A program made the translations under genes and the position numbers. Positions 6,687 through 13,598 of a stretch of 13,598 nt of DNA are shown in pieces. The notes under the pieces are model-generated. The model had not been told where the DNA came from, did no database searches, and worked only from the letters and a program-made list of their open reading frames with translations. Positions within the stretch are counted from its first letter, which is position 1, and every line of letters starts with the position of its first letter. This stretch comes from an uncultured Ruminococcus sp. (lineage in GTDB: Bacteria > Bacillota > Clostridia > Oscillospirales > CAG-272): NCBI GenBank assembly GCA_902765885.1, contig CACXBN010000327.1:1-13598 (forward strand), given 5' to 3'.

Positions 6687-7496
6687 TCAATCCTTTTTGC
6701 AGACTTTTTTACCTATGATAAAGAGTACTGCGGAAACAATAAGCGCACCGCCTGTTATGATTCCTATTAAAGGCCAGTTTGCATTTGAAAGTCCCTGAAT
6801 ATAAAATTCACCTGTTTCAGGGTCCTGAAGATTTGCAAAAATAAGAATTGCATCAACAACGACTGCAGCTGCAGCGATAAGACCCGCAATGATTGAGAAA
6901 ACATTGATTTTTCTGTCTTTGTCTTTTTTCAGAGTTATCGGCATTTCCCTGTTGAAATCAAGCGATGATCCAAGAAAATATGCTACTACAAGACTTACTA
7001 TCGTTTCGGGAATCATGTATGTTGCATTGTATGACAAGGAATAAATTGTTGCGCCTAATGTTGGAATAGAGATTCCTGCCCATACTGTTGCTCCAGAGAT
7101 AACATGGCATATATATCTCAGGACACAAACGAACAGTCCGCCGAACACGAGACTCATCGCCTGGTTCTTTATTGTTTTTCTGAATATCCCCGCAAGTCCT
7201 ATTACCAGATAGGCAATAATATAATCAAGCAATATGACAGCGAGAATTGACTGCCATGTCGTAACATATGACAGTGTTTTAAGCCCTAACAGCTGTTGAA
7301 TAACGGCGAACACAAAAGATGACAGAAGGCCGATTTTTAAGCCATGTCTGTAAGAAATGATCATAATCGGCACCATTGATGCCAAAGTTACTGAGCCGCC
7401 ATATGGAAGAGAAAGCAATACTATAATGCTCAGTACAGTTGCAATCGCGAGAAGAATTGCGGATTCTGTCATGATTCTTGTTTTGGATAATTTCAT
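6687..7496 (-). CDS. thiT: ThiT: thiamine-binding subunit of an ECF transporter, with C-terminal extension
   Basis: This 269-residue membrane protein is predicted to bind thiamine at the cell surface and hand it to the shared EcfA1A2T module. Family features: YGGSVTLASMVPI (32-44), the LLDYIIAY helix (89-96), RYICHVISGATVW (127-139) and YSLSYNATYMIPE (152-164). His131 and Asn157 correspond to likely substrate contacts. The core has six hydrophobic segments and ends near residue 180. Unlike usual ThiT proteins of about 190 residues, it continues with a basic linker (DFNREMPITLKKDKDRK) and two more hydrophobic helices (about 197-221 and 242-262), ending in a basic tail. The upstream TPP riboswitch strongly supports the call. 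The ATG at 7496 has GGAGG at 7511-7507, just after the riboswitch terminator. It is a single-gene unit. Confidence 0.94.
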   Translation of the reverse strand: MKLSKTRIMTESAILLAIATVLSIIVLLSLPYGGSVTLASMVPIMIISYRHGLKIGLLSSFVFAVIQQLLGLKTLSYVTTWQSILAVILLDYIIAYLVIGLAGIFRKTIKNQAMSLVFGGLFVCVLRYICHVISGATVWAGISIPTLGATIYSLSYNATYMIPETIVSLVVAYFLGSSLDFNREMPITLKKDKDRKINVFSIIAGLIAAAAVVVDAILIFANLQDPETGEFYIQGLSNANWPLIGIITGGALIVSAVLFIIGKKVCKKD

Positions 7497-7513
7497 AATG
7501 TAATTTCCTCCAT

Positions 7514-7547
7514 AAAAAAATACGTACTATCTCAGAATAGTACGTAT
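7514..7547 (-). terminator. Riboswitch-controlled terminator upstream of thiT
   Basis: A perfect 11-bp stem (ATACGTACTAT, 7547-7537, with ATAGTACGTAT, 7530-7520) encloses the loop TCTGAG and runs into seven U residues (7520-7514). It lies between the TPP aptamer and the thiT ribosome binding site, so TPP binding should favour early termination. The loop and the start of the second arm (7535-7529) are complementary to aptamer bases 7658-7652, a likely antiterminator pairing. Confidence 0.92.
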
Positions 7548-7563
7548 GTAAAGTCATAATAAA

Positions 7564-7667
7564 CCAACACATCGTCTCCCTACGCCGGTATTATCCGTAT
7601 CAGGTAAGAGGGTTCGATAATCAATTATTATCGTCTCAGCATAACGCACCCCTGAGATTGTTGTGTT
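7564..7667 (-). promoter_or_regulatory. TPP riboswitch (THI element) controlling thiT
   Basis: The transcript carries the conserved TPP-aptamer blocks in order: CTCAGGGGTGC (7656-7646), GCTGAGA (7640-7634), a variable helix CGATAAT/ATTATCG, ACCCTCTTACCTGATACGG, then GGATAATACCGGCGTAGGGA. An outer helix can form from AACACA (7667-7662) and TGTGTT (7571-7566). The aptamer starts at or just after the predicted transcription start. It senses thiamine pyrophosphate and, with the terminator at 7547-7514, should turn thiT off when the cofactor is plentiful. Confidence 0.96.
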
Positions 7668-7668
7668 C

Positions 7669-7697
7669 ATTATATACCATTGATTTTATAAAATCAA
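7669..7697 (-). promoter_or_regulatory. Promoter of the TPP riboswitch-thiT unit
   Basis: The -35 box TTGATT (7697-7692) and the perfect -10 box TATAAT (7674-7669) are 17 bases apart. The predicted start near 7664-7661 falls at the very beginning of the TPP aptamer. A 22-bp palindrome covers the -35 box and most of the spacer. Confidence 0.8.
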
Positions 7698-7699
7698 TG
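7678..7699. repeat. Perfect 22-bp palindrome over the thiT promoter
   Basis: The half-site CATTGATTTTA is followed directly by its exact inverse. It covers the -35 box and spacer of the thiT promoter and lies 12 bases after the COG2426 stop. It may be an operator for a dimeric regulator. As RNA from the upstream gene it could fold into a hairpin, but no U-run follows, so it is a poor intrinsic terminator. Confidence 0.6.
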
Positions 7700-7711
7700 A
7701 TTATTTAATAA

Positions 7712-8170
7712 TTATCTCAAAAAAACATCACTGAATACTGCCATGATTATCCCGGCCGTGATAACGCCGAGAAAAATGGCTGGCACGGAGTTCTTGAGTC
7801 TGAGATTAAAAACAGCAGCTACAAGCGCTCCGGTCCATGCTCCTGTCCCTGGAAGAGGGATCGCTACTAAAATATACAAACCGAGAGTCTGATATTTCAC
7901 AAGCATTTTTCCTTTTTTGTGCGCTCTTTCTTCCATTTTGGAAGCAATGCGTCCCAGGCGCTCGCTCTTGTTCTTCATCCAATCGAATATTTTCCTTATA
8001 AAAACAATTATGAACGGTACAGGAAGCATATTGCTGATAATGCTCGTTATCAAAACAGGAATCAAAGGAAGATCAAGCGGCCCGACGCCTATAGGGACAG
8101 CTCCCCTCAGTTCTATGACCGGAAGCATAGAAAGTCCGATAACACATAAATACTTAACAAATGTACTCAT
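7712..8170 (-). CDS. Small multi-drug export family membrane protein (COG2426)
   Basis: This is a 152-residue integral membrane protein. It shows the family motifs PVIELRGAVPIG (17-28) and IPLPGTGAWTG (104-114), both near membrane edges, with hydrophobic segments at about 5-19, 34-58, 94-122 and 130-148. A charged cytoplasmic stretch lies between them (59-92, rich in Lys, Arg and Glu). The family name is historical and export activity is weakly documented, so the substrate is unknown. The ATG at 8170 follows the polC stop by 7 bases; its ribosome binding site AGGAG (8179-8175) overlaps that stop and has a rather short 4-base spacing, suggesting coupled translation. An upstream in-frame start inside polC (8224) would add a non-family leader. 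It is the last gene of the ispG-polC unit. Confidence 0.85.
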   Translation of the reverse strand: MSTFVKYLCVIGLSMLPVIELRGAVPIGVGPLDLPLIPVLITSIISNMLPVPFIIVFIRKIFDWMKNKSERLGRIASKMEERAHKKGKMLVKYQTLGLYILVAIPLPGTGAWTGALVAAVFNLRLKNSVPAIFLGVITAGIIMAVFSDVFLR

Positions 8171-8177
8171 AAATCTC

Positions 8178-11100
8178 CTAATCGCCGAAAATAGATAACT
8201 GATTGGATTTTGGCATACCTTCAAGTATGTCCAGTTTTTCCATATTATCTATTAATTTTGGTGACAAATGGTTTCTGAGATCCTCAACCGATTCTATATT
8301 ACCTGATTTCATTACACTGACAATTTCTTCTGCAACTAACTTGCCTATTCCGGGAATTGCGGCAAAAGGTATTCTGATCTTGTTTCCTTCGGGAATAAAC
8401 TTTGTTGCATCGGATTTGTAAATGTTAACTTTTGAAAAACCGTATCCTCTCTGATTGCATTCGTTAACTATCATCAGGGCATTTCTTTCAGCTTTTTCAG
8501 TTGCTGACAGATCCATTCTTCTCTTGTTGTATCCTGTCAGGACATTTTTAACATAATCCTTTCCATGCATAACGATTTCTCCATTGAATCCGTCAGGAGC
8601 GGCTGAAAAATATGCTGCATAGAAAGCTACGGGATAGTATATTTTGTACCACATCAGGACAACCGCATCCATGACATAAGCGGCAGCATGAGCTTTCGGG
8701 AACATGTATCTTATTTTCTGGAGCGAATCAATATACCATGTCGGAACATTATGCTCTTTCATGGTGTCCTGCATTTCTTTGCTGATAATGGCACCCTTCT
8801 TGTTTTTTCTTACAAACTCCATTATCTTGAATGCCTGACTTTTTTCGATCCCGTATTTGTGGATGAGAGTGAGCATGATGTCATCACGACATCCTATAAC
8901 ATCGGAAATCGTACAGATCTTGTCTCTAATAAGCTCATCAGCATTGCCAAGCCAGCATCCGGTACCATGCGTGAGACCCGAAATCTGGAGCAGGTCAGTG
9001 AAATTCTTGGGAAGTGCGGACATCAGAACACCGCGGATGAACTCCGTTCCCATCTCGGGGAGCCCCAGAGTTGAAGTCTGGCTGTCAATCTGTTCAGGTG
9101 AGACATGGATAGGAGACGTGGAAGTGAATCCTTTGTAAACTTCAGGATCACTCATGGGCACGTCGAGGACATTGATACCGGAGTATTCCTCCACTCTCTT
9201 GTACTTAGTCGGAATATCGTGTCCGAGTATATCGAGCTTTAAGATTGTATCATGAAGATATTTAAATTCAAAGTGAGTGGTTATGACGTCAGAATCTTTA
9301 TCTTCAGCCGGGTGCTGCACAGGAGAAAAATCATATATTTCGTATTCAGCAGGAACGACTATAATGCCTCCCGGGTGCTGTCCGGTAGTACGCTTCACAC
9401 CGACACATCCGTTTACAAGACGGTTCTTTTCTGCCGACGGAATATCAATATTCTTATCTTCAAGATATCCCTTTATAAAGCCGAAGGCTGTTTTGTCGGC
9501 AAGTGTACCGATGGTACCTGCCTTGAATGCCTTGCCTTTTCCGAAAAGAACCTCAGTGTATCTATGAGCATCCGCCTGTACATCTCCCGAAAAGTTAAGG
9601 TCGATATCGGGAGTTTTATCTCCGTTAAATCCAAGGAATGTTTCAAACGGGATATCATGACCGTCTCTTACAAGCGGGGTGCCGCAGTTCGGACAGTTTT
9701 TCGGCGGCAGGTCAAAACCGGAACCGTATTTCCCGCCTTCGAAAAATTCCGACCATTTGCACTCAGGACATCTGTAATGAGGAGGCAGAGGATTTACCCT
9801 TGTTATTCCGCCCATTGTTGCAACGAAAGAAGAACCGACAGATCCTCTTGACCCTACCTGATATCCTTTTTCCTCACTGTTTTCAACCAGTCTACGGGCA
9901 ATTATGTACATGATTGAAAATCCGTTGCTGATAATGGCTTTAAGTTCCCTTTCGAGCCTGTCTTCAACTATTTTCGGCAACGGGTCACCGTACAGTTTGT
10001 GTGCCAGATTTCTGCAGTTATTTGCAAGCTCTTCATCCGCGCCGTCAATATGAGGAGGATAATTTCCTTTCGGAATCGGTCTGACATAATCTATCATATC
10101 GGCAATCTTATTCGGATTGTCTATTACGACTTCATGTGCGGTCTTTTCTCCCAGATAGGAAAACTCATCGAGCATTTCCCTTGTTGTTCTGAAATACAGT
10201 TTGGCATCTTTATCTGAATCTCTCATCTTCTTGCCGACAAGAATAATGCGTCTGAAAATATCGTCTTCGGGATTTTTATAATGTGCATCACAGGTAGCAC
10301 AAACCGGAAGGCTTAATTTTTTGGCTAATTCAATTATTTTTTTATTATTGGCTCTGAGGCTTTCTTCGTCAATAACATTGCCCGTTCCAATGAGAAACAG
10401 GTTGTTTACAAGCGGCTGGATTTCAAGATAATCATAAAATGAAGCTATTCTCAATAATTCATCTTCATTCAAACCGTTAACGATTCCCTGATAAAGCTCT
10501 CCCGCTTCACAAGCGCTGCCTATTATAAGTCCTTCCCTCATTTCCGTTAAACGGGACTTCGGGATAAGGGGATATTTATAGAAATATTTTAAGTTCGATT
10601 CAGAAACAAGTTTATATAAATTTTTGAGCCCGGTTTGGTTTTTTACTAGTATTATCTGATGGTATGGCTTGAGAGAAGTAATGTCATGTTCTTTGACTCT
10701 CTCTATCATCTTTTCAAAGATCTTAGCAAGCATCTCAGCATCAGATGATGCCCTGTGATGATTAAAATCGCCAAGATTATAATGTCTTGCCAGAGCGTCA
10801 AGAGTATGACGCTTAAGATTCGTATTGATGGTTCTTGAAAGGCTTAGTGTATCGATATAAAGATTATTGAACTTTATATTGTTGTCAGAAGCAGCTTTTC
10901 TTATGAAGCCAATATCGAAATTTGCATTGTGTGCAACAAGTTTTCTTTCGCCTACAAACTCGAGAAATTCAGGAAGAACTTCCGAAATAACTCTCGCATC
11001 CCTGACGTCTTCGTCCTTAATGCCGGTTTTTTCCGATACCTCGGCAGGAATACTTCTCTGAGGATTAACCATTGAATTGTAGGTACCCAGAATTTTGCCG

Positions 11101-12560
11101 TTTTTATAAATAGCTGCACCAATCTCCGTAATTGCATCGTCATCGACGCTTAAACCGGTGGTTTCTATATCAAATACCGCAAATTCTTCATCCGGGTCAT
11201 AATCGTATCCCTCTATTTTTATGTTGGAATCATCATTCACGAAATATGCTTCCAATCCGTAAATAACTTTGATTCCTTCTTTCCCGTTTTCCTTGTCATA
11301 GAGAGAATCTGCCGCCAACATTGCCACAGGAAAACTTTGTAGATTTCCATGATCCGTTATAGCAACGGCTTTATGTCCCCATTTATATGCTGTTTTCACG
11401 ATATCGTCTGCTCTGTTGATAGCGTCCATTGCAGACATGACGGTGTGAAGATGAAGTTCTACCCTTTTTTTCGGCTCATTGTCCATTCTTTCAATGGATT
11501 TTATCTTCATTACGTCATTGTATGTCAGGTTATATTCACCTGAGAATGAGTCTTTTCGAACCGTGCCTCTTATGGCGTAAGACGATCCTATTTTAAACAT
11601 GGTTCCGACTTCTTCAGCGAACGCAGATTCAACACTTTTGACAATACTTATCGATGAGGCCCTGTCGGTCAGGGATATTGTGAATATCTGTCTGTCACCC
11701 TTCTTATTCTCTTTAACCTCTACGTTCCAAACTTCTCCTATGACTATTATGTTTCGGAAAGGAGAATTCACCATCGTCAGGGGAGTTATGCCCGATATTT
11801 CAAATTCATTTCCGGATATGAGTTCAGGAGAGGAGATATCAAAAGTCATAAATCCGGAATGCACAGTTTTTTCGTCGATATATTTTATTTCATCACTGTC
11901 TAAAAGAAGAGAGCTTTTGAGGTTCGCTTTTTTTATCTCCGTGGTTTCAGACTGTTTTTCACTTTCGGAAAATTCGTGCGCACGCCTTTCCTGTTCGTGT
12001 GCTATATTTTCATTTATATGTTTTAATAATTCATTCTGCTCTTCGTAAAACGCTTTTGTGTACTCATCAGTATCATCACTGCTTACAATGTTTATGGAGT
12101 AGTCGAGTCCAAACTCATAACGGATAATTCCTTCAGCCACCTTGACGGTATTTGCGTTGTTAAGAAGATTTATACCCGCATCCGAATATGGTATGCTTAC
12201 ATTAATCACATTTCCGTTTACATCTGATTTGAAATTATCGAAAAATCCTTTTGAAACAACCCCGAGCCTGTATACTTCTTCGAAAACCTCGCTGAGATAA
12301 TCGGCAGTGAAAAGATCACTGTTGTATTTAGTAAAAAACCTGATATCCGACAACTTATAGTTTTCTTTTATCTTTTTTTCTATTCCATAAACAACCGACT
12401 TACGGAACAGTTCCGGGAGAGTGCAGTAGACTTTTGCAATTTTATCTGCTTTATTATATTTTATTTCAACAGAATCGGCTTCATCAAAAAATCTCTTCTC
12501 TTGTTCATCAAGATTTTTTTCAATTGAAGCAAAAAAATCCGCCAACTTCTTATTGCTCAT
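8178..12560 (-). CDS. polC: DNA polymerase III alpha subunit, Gram-positive type PolC
   Basis: This 1460-residue replicative polymerase has built-in proofreading. Domains in order: an N-terminal region (1-260); an OB fold (about 268-355); the first PHP part with HLHTVMSAMD (370-379) and ITDHGN (401-406); an inserted DEDDh 3'-5' exonuclease (about 459-625) with Asp464, Glu466, Asp549, His602 and Asp607; the rest of PHP (to about 830); then the polymerase core. The core has a four-cysteine zinc site (Cys931, Cys934, Cys956, Cys959), GSRGSVGSS (903-911) and the catalytic pair in PDIDLNFSGD (Asp985, Asp987). The protein ends in QLSIF (1454-1458), a sliding-clamp binding motif. Length is normal and all key residues are present. 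The ATG at 12560 has AGAGG 5 bases upstream and lies 17 bases after ispG. This form is characteristic of low-GC Gram-positives. Confidence 0.98.
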   Translation of the reverse strand: MSNKKLADFFASIEKNLDEQEKRFFDEADSVEIKYNKADKIAKVYCTLPELFRKSVVYGIEKKIKENYKLSDIRFFTKYNSDLFTADYLSEVFEEVYRLGVVSKGFFDNFKSDVNGNVINVSIPYSDAGINLLNNANTVKVAEGIIRYEFGLDYSINIVSSDDTDEYTKAFYEEQNELLKHINENIAHEQERRAHEFSESEKQSETTEIKKANLKSSLLLDSDEIKYIDEKTVHSGFMTFDISSPELISGNEFEISGITPLTMVNSPFRNIIVIGEVWNVEVKENKKGDRQIFTISLTDRASSISIVKSVESAFAEEVGTMFKIGSSYAIRGTVRKDSFSGEYNLTYNDVMKIKSIERMDNEPKKRVELHLHTVMSAMDAINRADDIVKTAYKWGHKAVAITDHGNLQSFPVAMLAADSLYDKENGKEGIKVIYGLEAYFVNDDSNIKIEGYDYDPDEEFAVFDIETTGLSVDDDAITEIGAAIYKNGKILGTYNSMVNPQRSIPAEVSEKTGIKDEDVRDARVISEVLPEFLEFVGERKLVAHNANFDIGFIRKAASDNNIKFNNLYIDTLSLSRTINTNLKRHTLDALARHYNLGDFNHHRASSDAEMLAKIFEKMIERVKEHDITSLKPYHQIILVKNQTGLKNLYKLVSESNLKYFYKYPLIPKSRLTEMREGLIIGSACEAGELYQGIVNGLNEDELLRIASFYDYLEIQPLVNNLFLIGTGNVIDEESLRANNKKIIELAKKLSLPVCATCDAHYKNPEDDIFRRIILVGKKMRDSDKDAKLYFRTTREMLDEFSYLGEKTAHEVVIDNPNKIADMIDYVRPIPKGNYPPHIDGADEELANNCRNLAHKLYGDPLPKIVEDRLERELKAIISNGFSIMYIIARRLVENSEEKGYQVGSRGSVGSSFVATMGGITRVNPLPPHYRCPECKWSEFFEGGKYGSGFDLPPKNCPNCGTPLVRDGHDIPFETFLGFNGDKTPDIDLNFSGDVQADAHRYTEVLFGKGKAFKAGTIGTLADKTAFGFIKGYLEDKNIDIPSAEKNRLVNGCVGVKRTTGQHPGGIIVVPAEYEIYDFSPVQHPAEDKDSDVITTHFEFKYLHDTILKLDILGHDIPTKYKRVEEYSGINVLDVPMSDPEVYKGFTSTSPIHVSPEQIDSQTSTLGLPEMGTEFIRGVLMSALPKNFTDLLQISGLTHGTGCWLGNADELIRDKICTISDVIGCRDDIMLTLIHKYGIEKSQAFKIMEFVRKNKKGAIISKEMQDTMKEHNVPTWYIDSLQKIRYMFPKAHAAAYVMDAVVLMWYKIYYPVAFYAAYFSAAPDGFNGEIVMHGKDYVKNVLTGYNKRRMDLSATEKAERNALMIVNECNQRGYGFSKVNIYKSDATKFIPEGNKIRIPFAAIPGIGKLVAEEIVSVMKSGNIESVEDLRNHLSPKLIDNMEKLDILEGMPKSNQLSIFGD

Positions 12561-12577
12561 CTTGACCTCTGCTAAAT

Positions 12578-13598
12578 TTATATCTCGTTCTCAATCATGC
12601 ATACCAGGCAGTCTACGGCATCTGATTCGGATATTTTCTTTACAGGTATTCCCTTCTTGAAAAGAAGAAATTCTCCTTCTGCCCCCGCTACGCCGTAATC
12701 TGCTTCTCTTGCTTCACCGGGGCCGTTAACAACACACCCCATTATAGCGACAGTAATGTTTTTCCCTTTTGTATCAACGCTTTCGAGTGCGGATTTGAAT
12801 TTTGCGACTGTTTCGATAAGATTGACTCTCGTCCTTCCGCATGTCGGGCATGAGATAATATCAATACATCCTTTTTTATTCAGTTTGAGAGAATTCAGTA
12901 TTTCCCTTCCGGCCCTGACTTCCTCGACAGGATCGGCAGTCAGCGATACTCTCAGCGTGTCTCCGATTCCATTTAAAAGAAGCGTGCCGATACCGATAGC
13001 GTTTTTTATAAGACCGGAATATCCGTCTCCGGCCTCTGTAACTCCTAAATGTATAGGAAGTTCTGTTTCTCTGGCTATGATTTCGGTGGAGCGTACCATT
13101 GTCTCGATATTGGATGATTTAATTGATACAACTATATCGTCAAAGCCGCAGGACTCGAGCGTTTCTATCTCCTCAAGAGCAGATGCAGCAATTGCTTCTG
13201 CAGTAGGTCCTCCATATTTAGTGAGAACACTTTTGCTTAATGAACCGCTGTTTACACCTATTCTGATTGGGAGCCCCTTTGACTTGCAGGCTTCGGCTAC
13301 TTCCTTAACCTTCCACTTTTCTCCTATGTTTCCAGGATTGATTCTGATTTTGTCTGCTCCGGATTTTATCGATTCAAGAGCAATTTTATAATCAAAATGA
13401 ATATCTGCCACGAGCGGGACGGTTATTCCCTCTTTTTTTGCAATCTTGAAAATCTCGGCATTTTCTATTTTTGGCACAGCAAGTCTGACAATTTCACATC
13501 CCGCTTTTTCAAGCTCTTTTATCTGCCTGATTATCAGATCATATTTATCTGAAGAAACATTGGTCATGGACTGAATTCTGACGGGATTCTCCCCGCCT
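12578..13598 (-). CDS. ispG: 4-hydroxy-3-methylbut-2-enyl diphosphate synthase IspG, 5' end beyond the window
   Basis: About 339 residues are visible; the frame is open at the right edge, and the first complete codons read GGENPVRIQSMTN, which normally lies close to the N-terminus, so little is missing. IspG reduces the cyclic diphosphate MEcPP to HMBPP in the MEP isoprenoid pathway, using electrons from ferredoxin or flavodoxin. Counting from the Met of IQSMTN as residue 1, the 4Fe-4S ligands are Cys240, Cys243 (CPTCGRT) and Cys278 (MGCVVNGPGE), and the family's conserved acid is Glu285. RINPGNIG (75-82) is also typical of the barrel domain. It has the short bacterial form without the plant or Chlamydia insert. 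It lies directly upstream of polC, an arrangement often seen in Clostridia. Confidence 0.97.
   Translation of the reverse strand, partial: GGENPVRIQSMTNVSSDKYDLIIRQIKELEKAGCEIVRLAVPKIENAEIFKIAKKEGITVPLVADIHFDYKIALESIKSGADKIRINPGNIGEKWKVKEVAEACKSKGLPIRIGVNSGSLSKSVLTKYGGPTAEAIAASALEEIETLESCGFDDIVVSIKSSNIETMVRSTEIIARETELPIHLGVTEAGDGYSGLIKNAIGIGTLLLNGIGDTLRVSLTADPVEEVRAGREILNSLKLNKKGCIDIISCPTCGRTRVNLIETVAKFKSALESVDTKGKNITVAIMGCVVNGPGEAREADYGVAGAEGEFLLFKKGIPVKKISESDAVDCLVCMIENEI

Noticed and set aside
7279..7572. 97-codon frame on the minus strand overlapping the thiT start
   Set aside because: It is a different frame of thiT and the riboswitch leader. Its start lies in the aptamer tail and its translation resembles nothing known.
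8171..8224. Longer N-terminus for the COG2426 protein starting inside polC
   Set aside because: The added leader is simply polC coding sequence in another frame, and a ribosome binding site precedes the ATG at 8170.
9252..9851. 199-codon open frame on the plus strand
   Set aside because: It lies fully inside polC on the opposite strand, has no family motif or good ribosome binding site, and polC is continuous and well conserved there.
12756..13391. 211-codon open frame on the plus strand
   Set aside because: It is antisense to ispG, with a serine- and isoleucine-rich composition typical of a reverse-strand shadow, and no recognisable domain.
1..13598. Mobile elements, CRISPR arrays, tRNA/rRNA genes, toxin-antitoxin or defence genes
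   Set aside because: I looked for regular repeats, transposase or integrase motifs, RNA gene signatures and small paired genes and saw none. Nearly all sequence is accounted for by conserved housekeeping genes.

Overview
The window is a compact, visibly AT-rich stretch of bacterial chromosome in which every supported gene lies on the minus strand. Read in the direction of transcription, from high to low coordinates, the genes are ispG (cut by the right edge), polC, a small membrane protein of the 'small multi-drug export' family, thiT, ruvC, a class I methyltransferase, ecfA1, ecfA2, ecfT, truA, a DUF5711-type membrane-anchored protein and a CvpA-family protein (cut by the left edge). A Gram-positive-type PolC, strong AGGAGG-type ribosome binding sites, several TTG starts, a riboswitch controlled by a terminator, and a DUF5711-CvpA pair point to a low-GC Firmicute, most likely in the class Clostridia. 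The genus cannot be read from the sequence.

There appear to be three transcription units. The first is ispG-polC-COG2426 (13598 to 7712): the last MEP isoprenoid step but one, the replicative DNA polymerase, and a putative membrane transporter. The second is thiT alone. It has its own promoter (7697-7669) overlapped by a perfect 22-bp palindrome, a TPP riboswitch (7667-7564), a riboswitch terminator (7547-7514) and a terminator after the gene (6671-6630). The third starts at a promoter with perfect consensus hexamers (6567-6538) and runs through ruvC, the methyltransferase, ecfA1-ecfA2-ecfT, truA, DUF5711 and CvpA, with gaps of 6 to 39 bases and no internal terminator seen.

The second and third units are functionally linked. 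ThiT is a substrate-binding subunit of a group II ECF transporter and needs a shared EcfA1-EcfA2-EcfT energizing module, and that module is encoded about 1.6 to 4.2 kb downstream. Only the thiamine-specific subunit is under TPP control, as expected for a module shared by several vitamin transporters. The rest is housekeeping: RuvC resolves Holliday junctions, TruA makes pseudouridines in tRNA, and PolC replicates DNA.

No mobile element, CRISPR array, tRNA, rRNA, phage gene or defence system was seen, and I do not think the window holds a new multi-gene system. The points most worth a second look are a possible antiterminator pairing between the TPP aptamer and its terminator, the palindrome over the thiT promoter, a two-helix C-terminal extension on ThiT, the ecfA1A2T-truA block placed in a ruvC operon instead of beside ribosomal protein genes, a methyltransferase of unknown target, and the uncharacterised DUF5711-CvpA pair.
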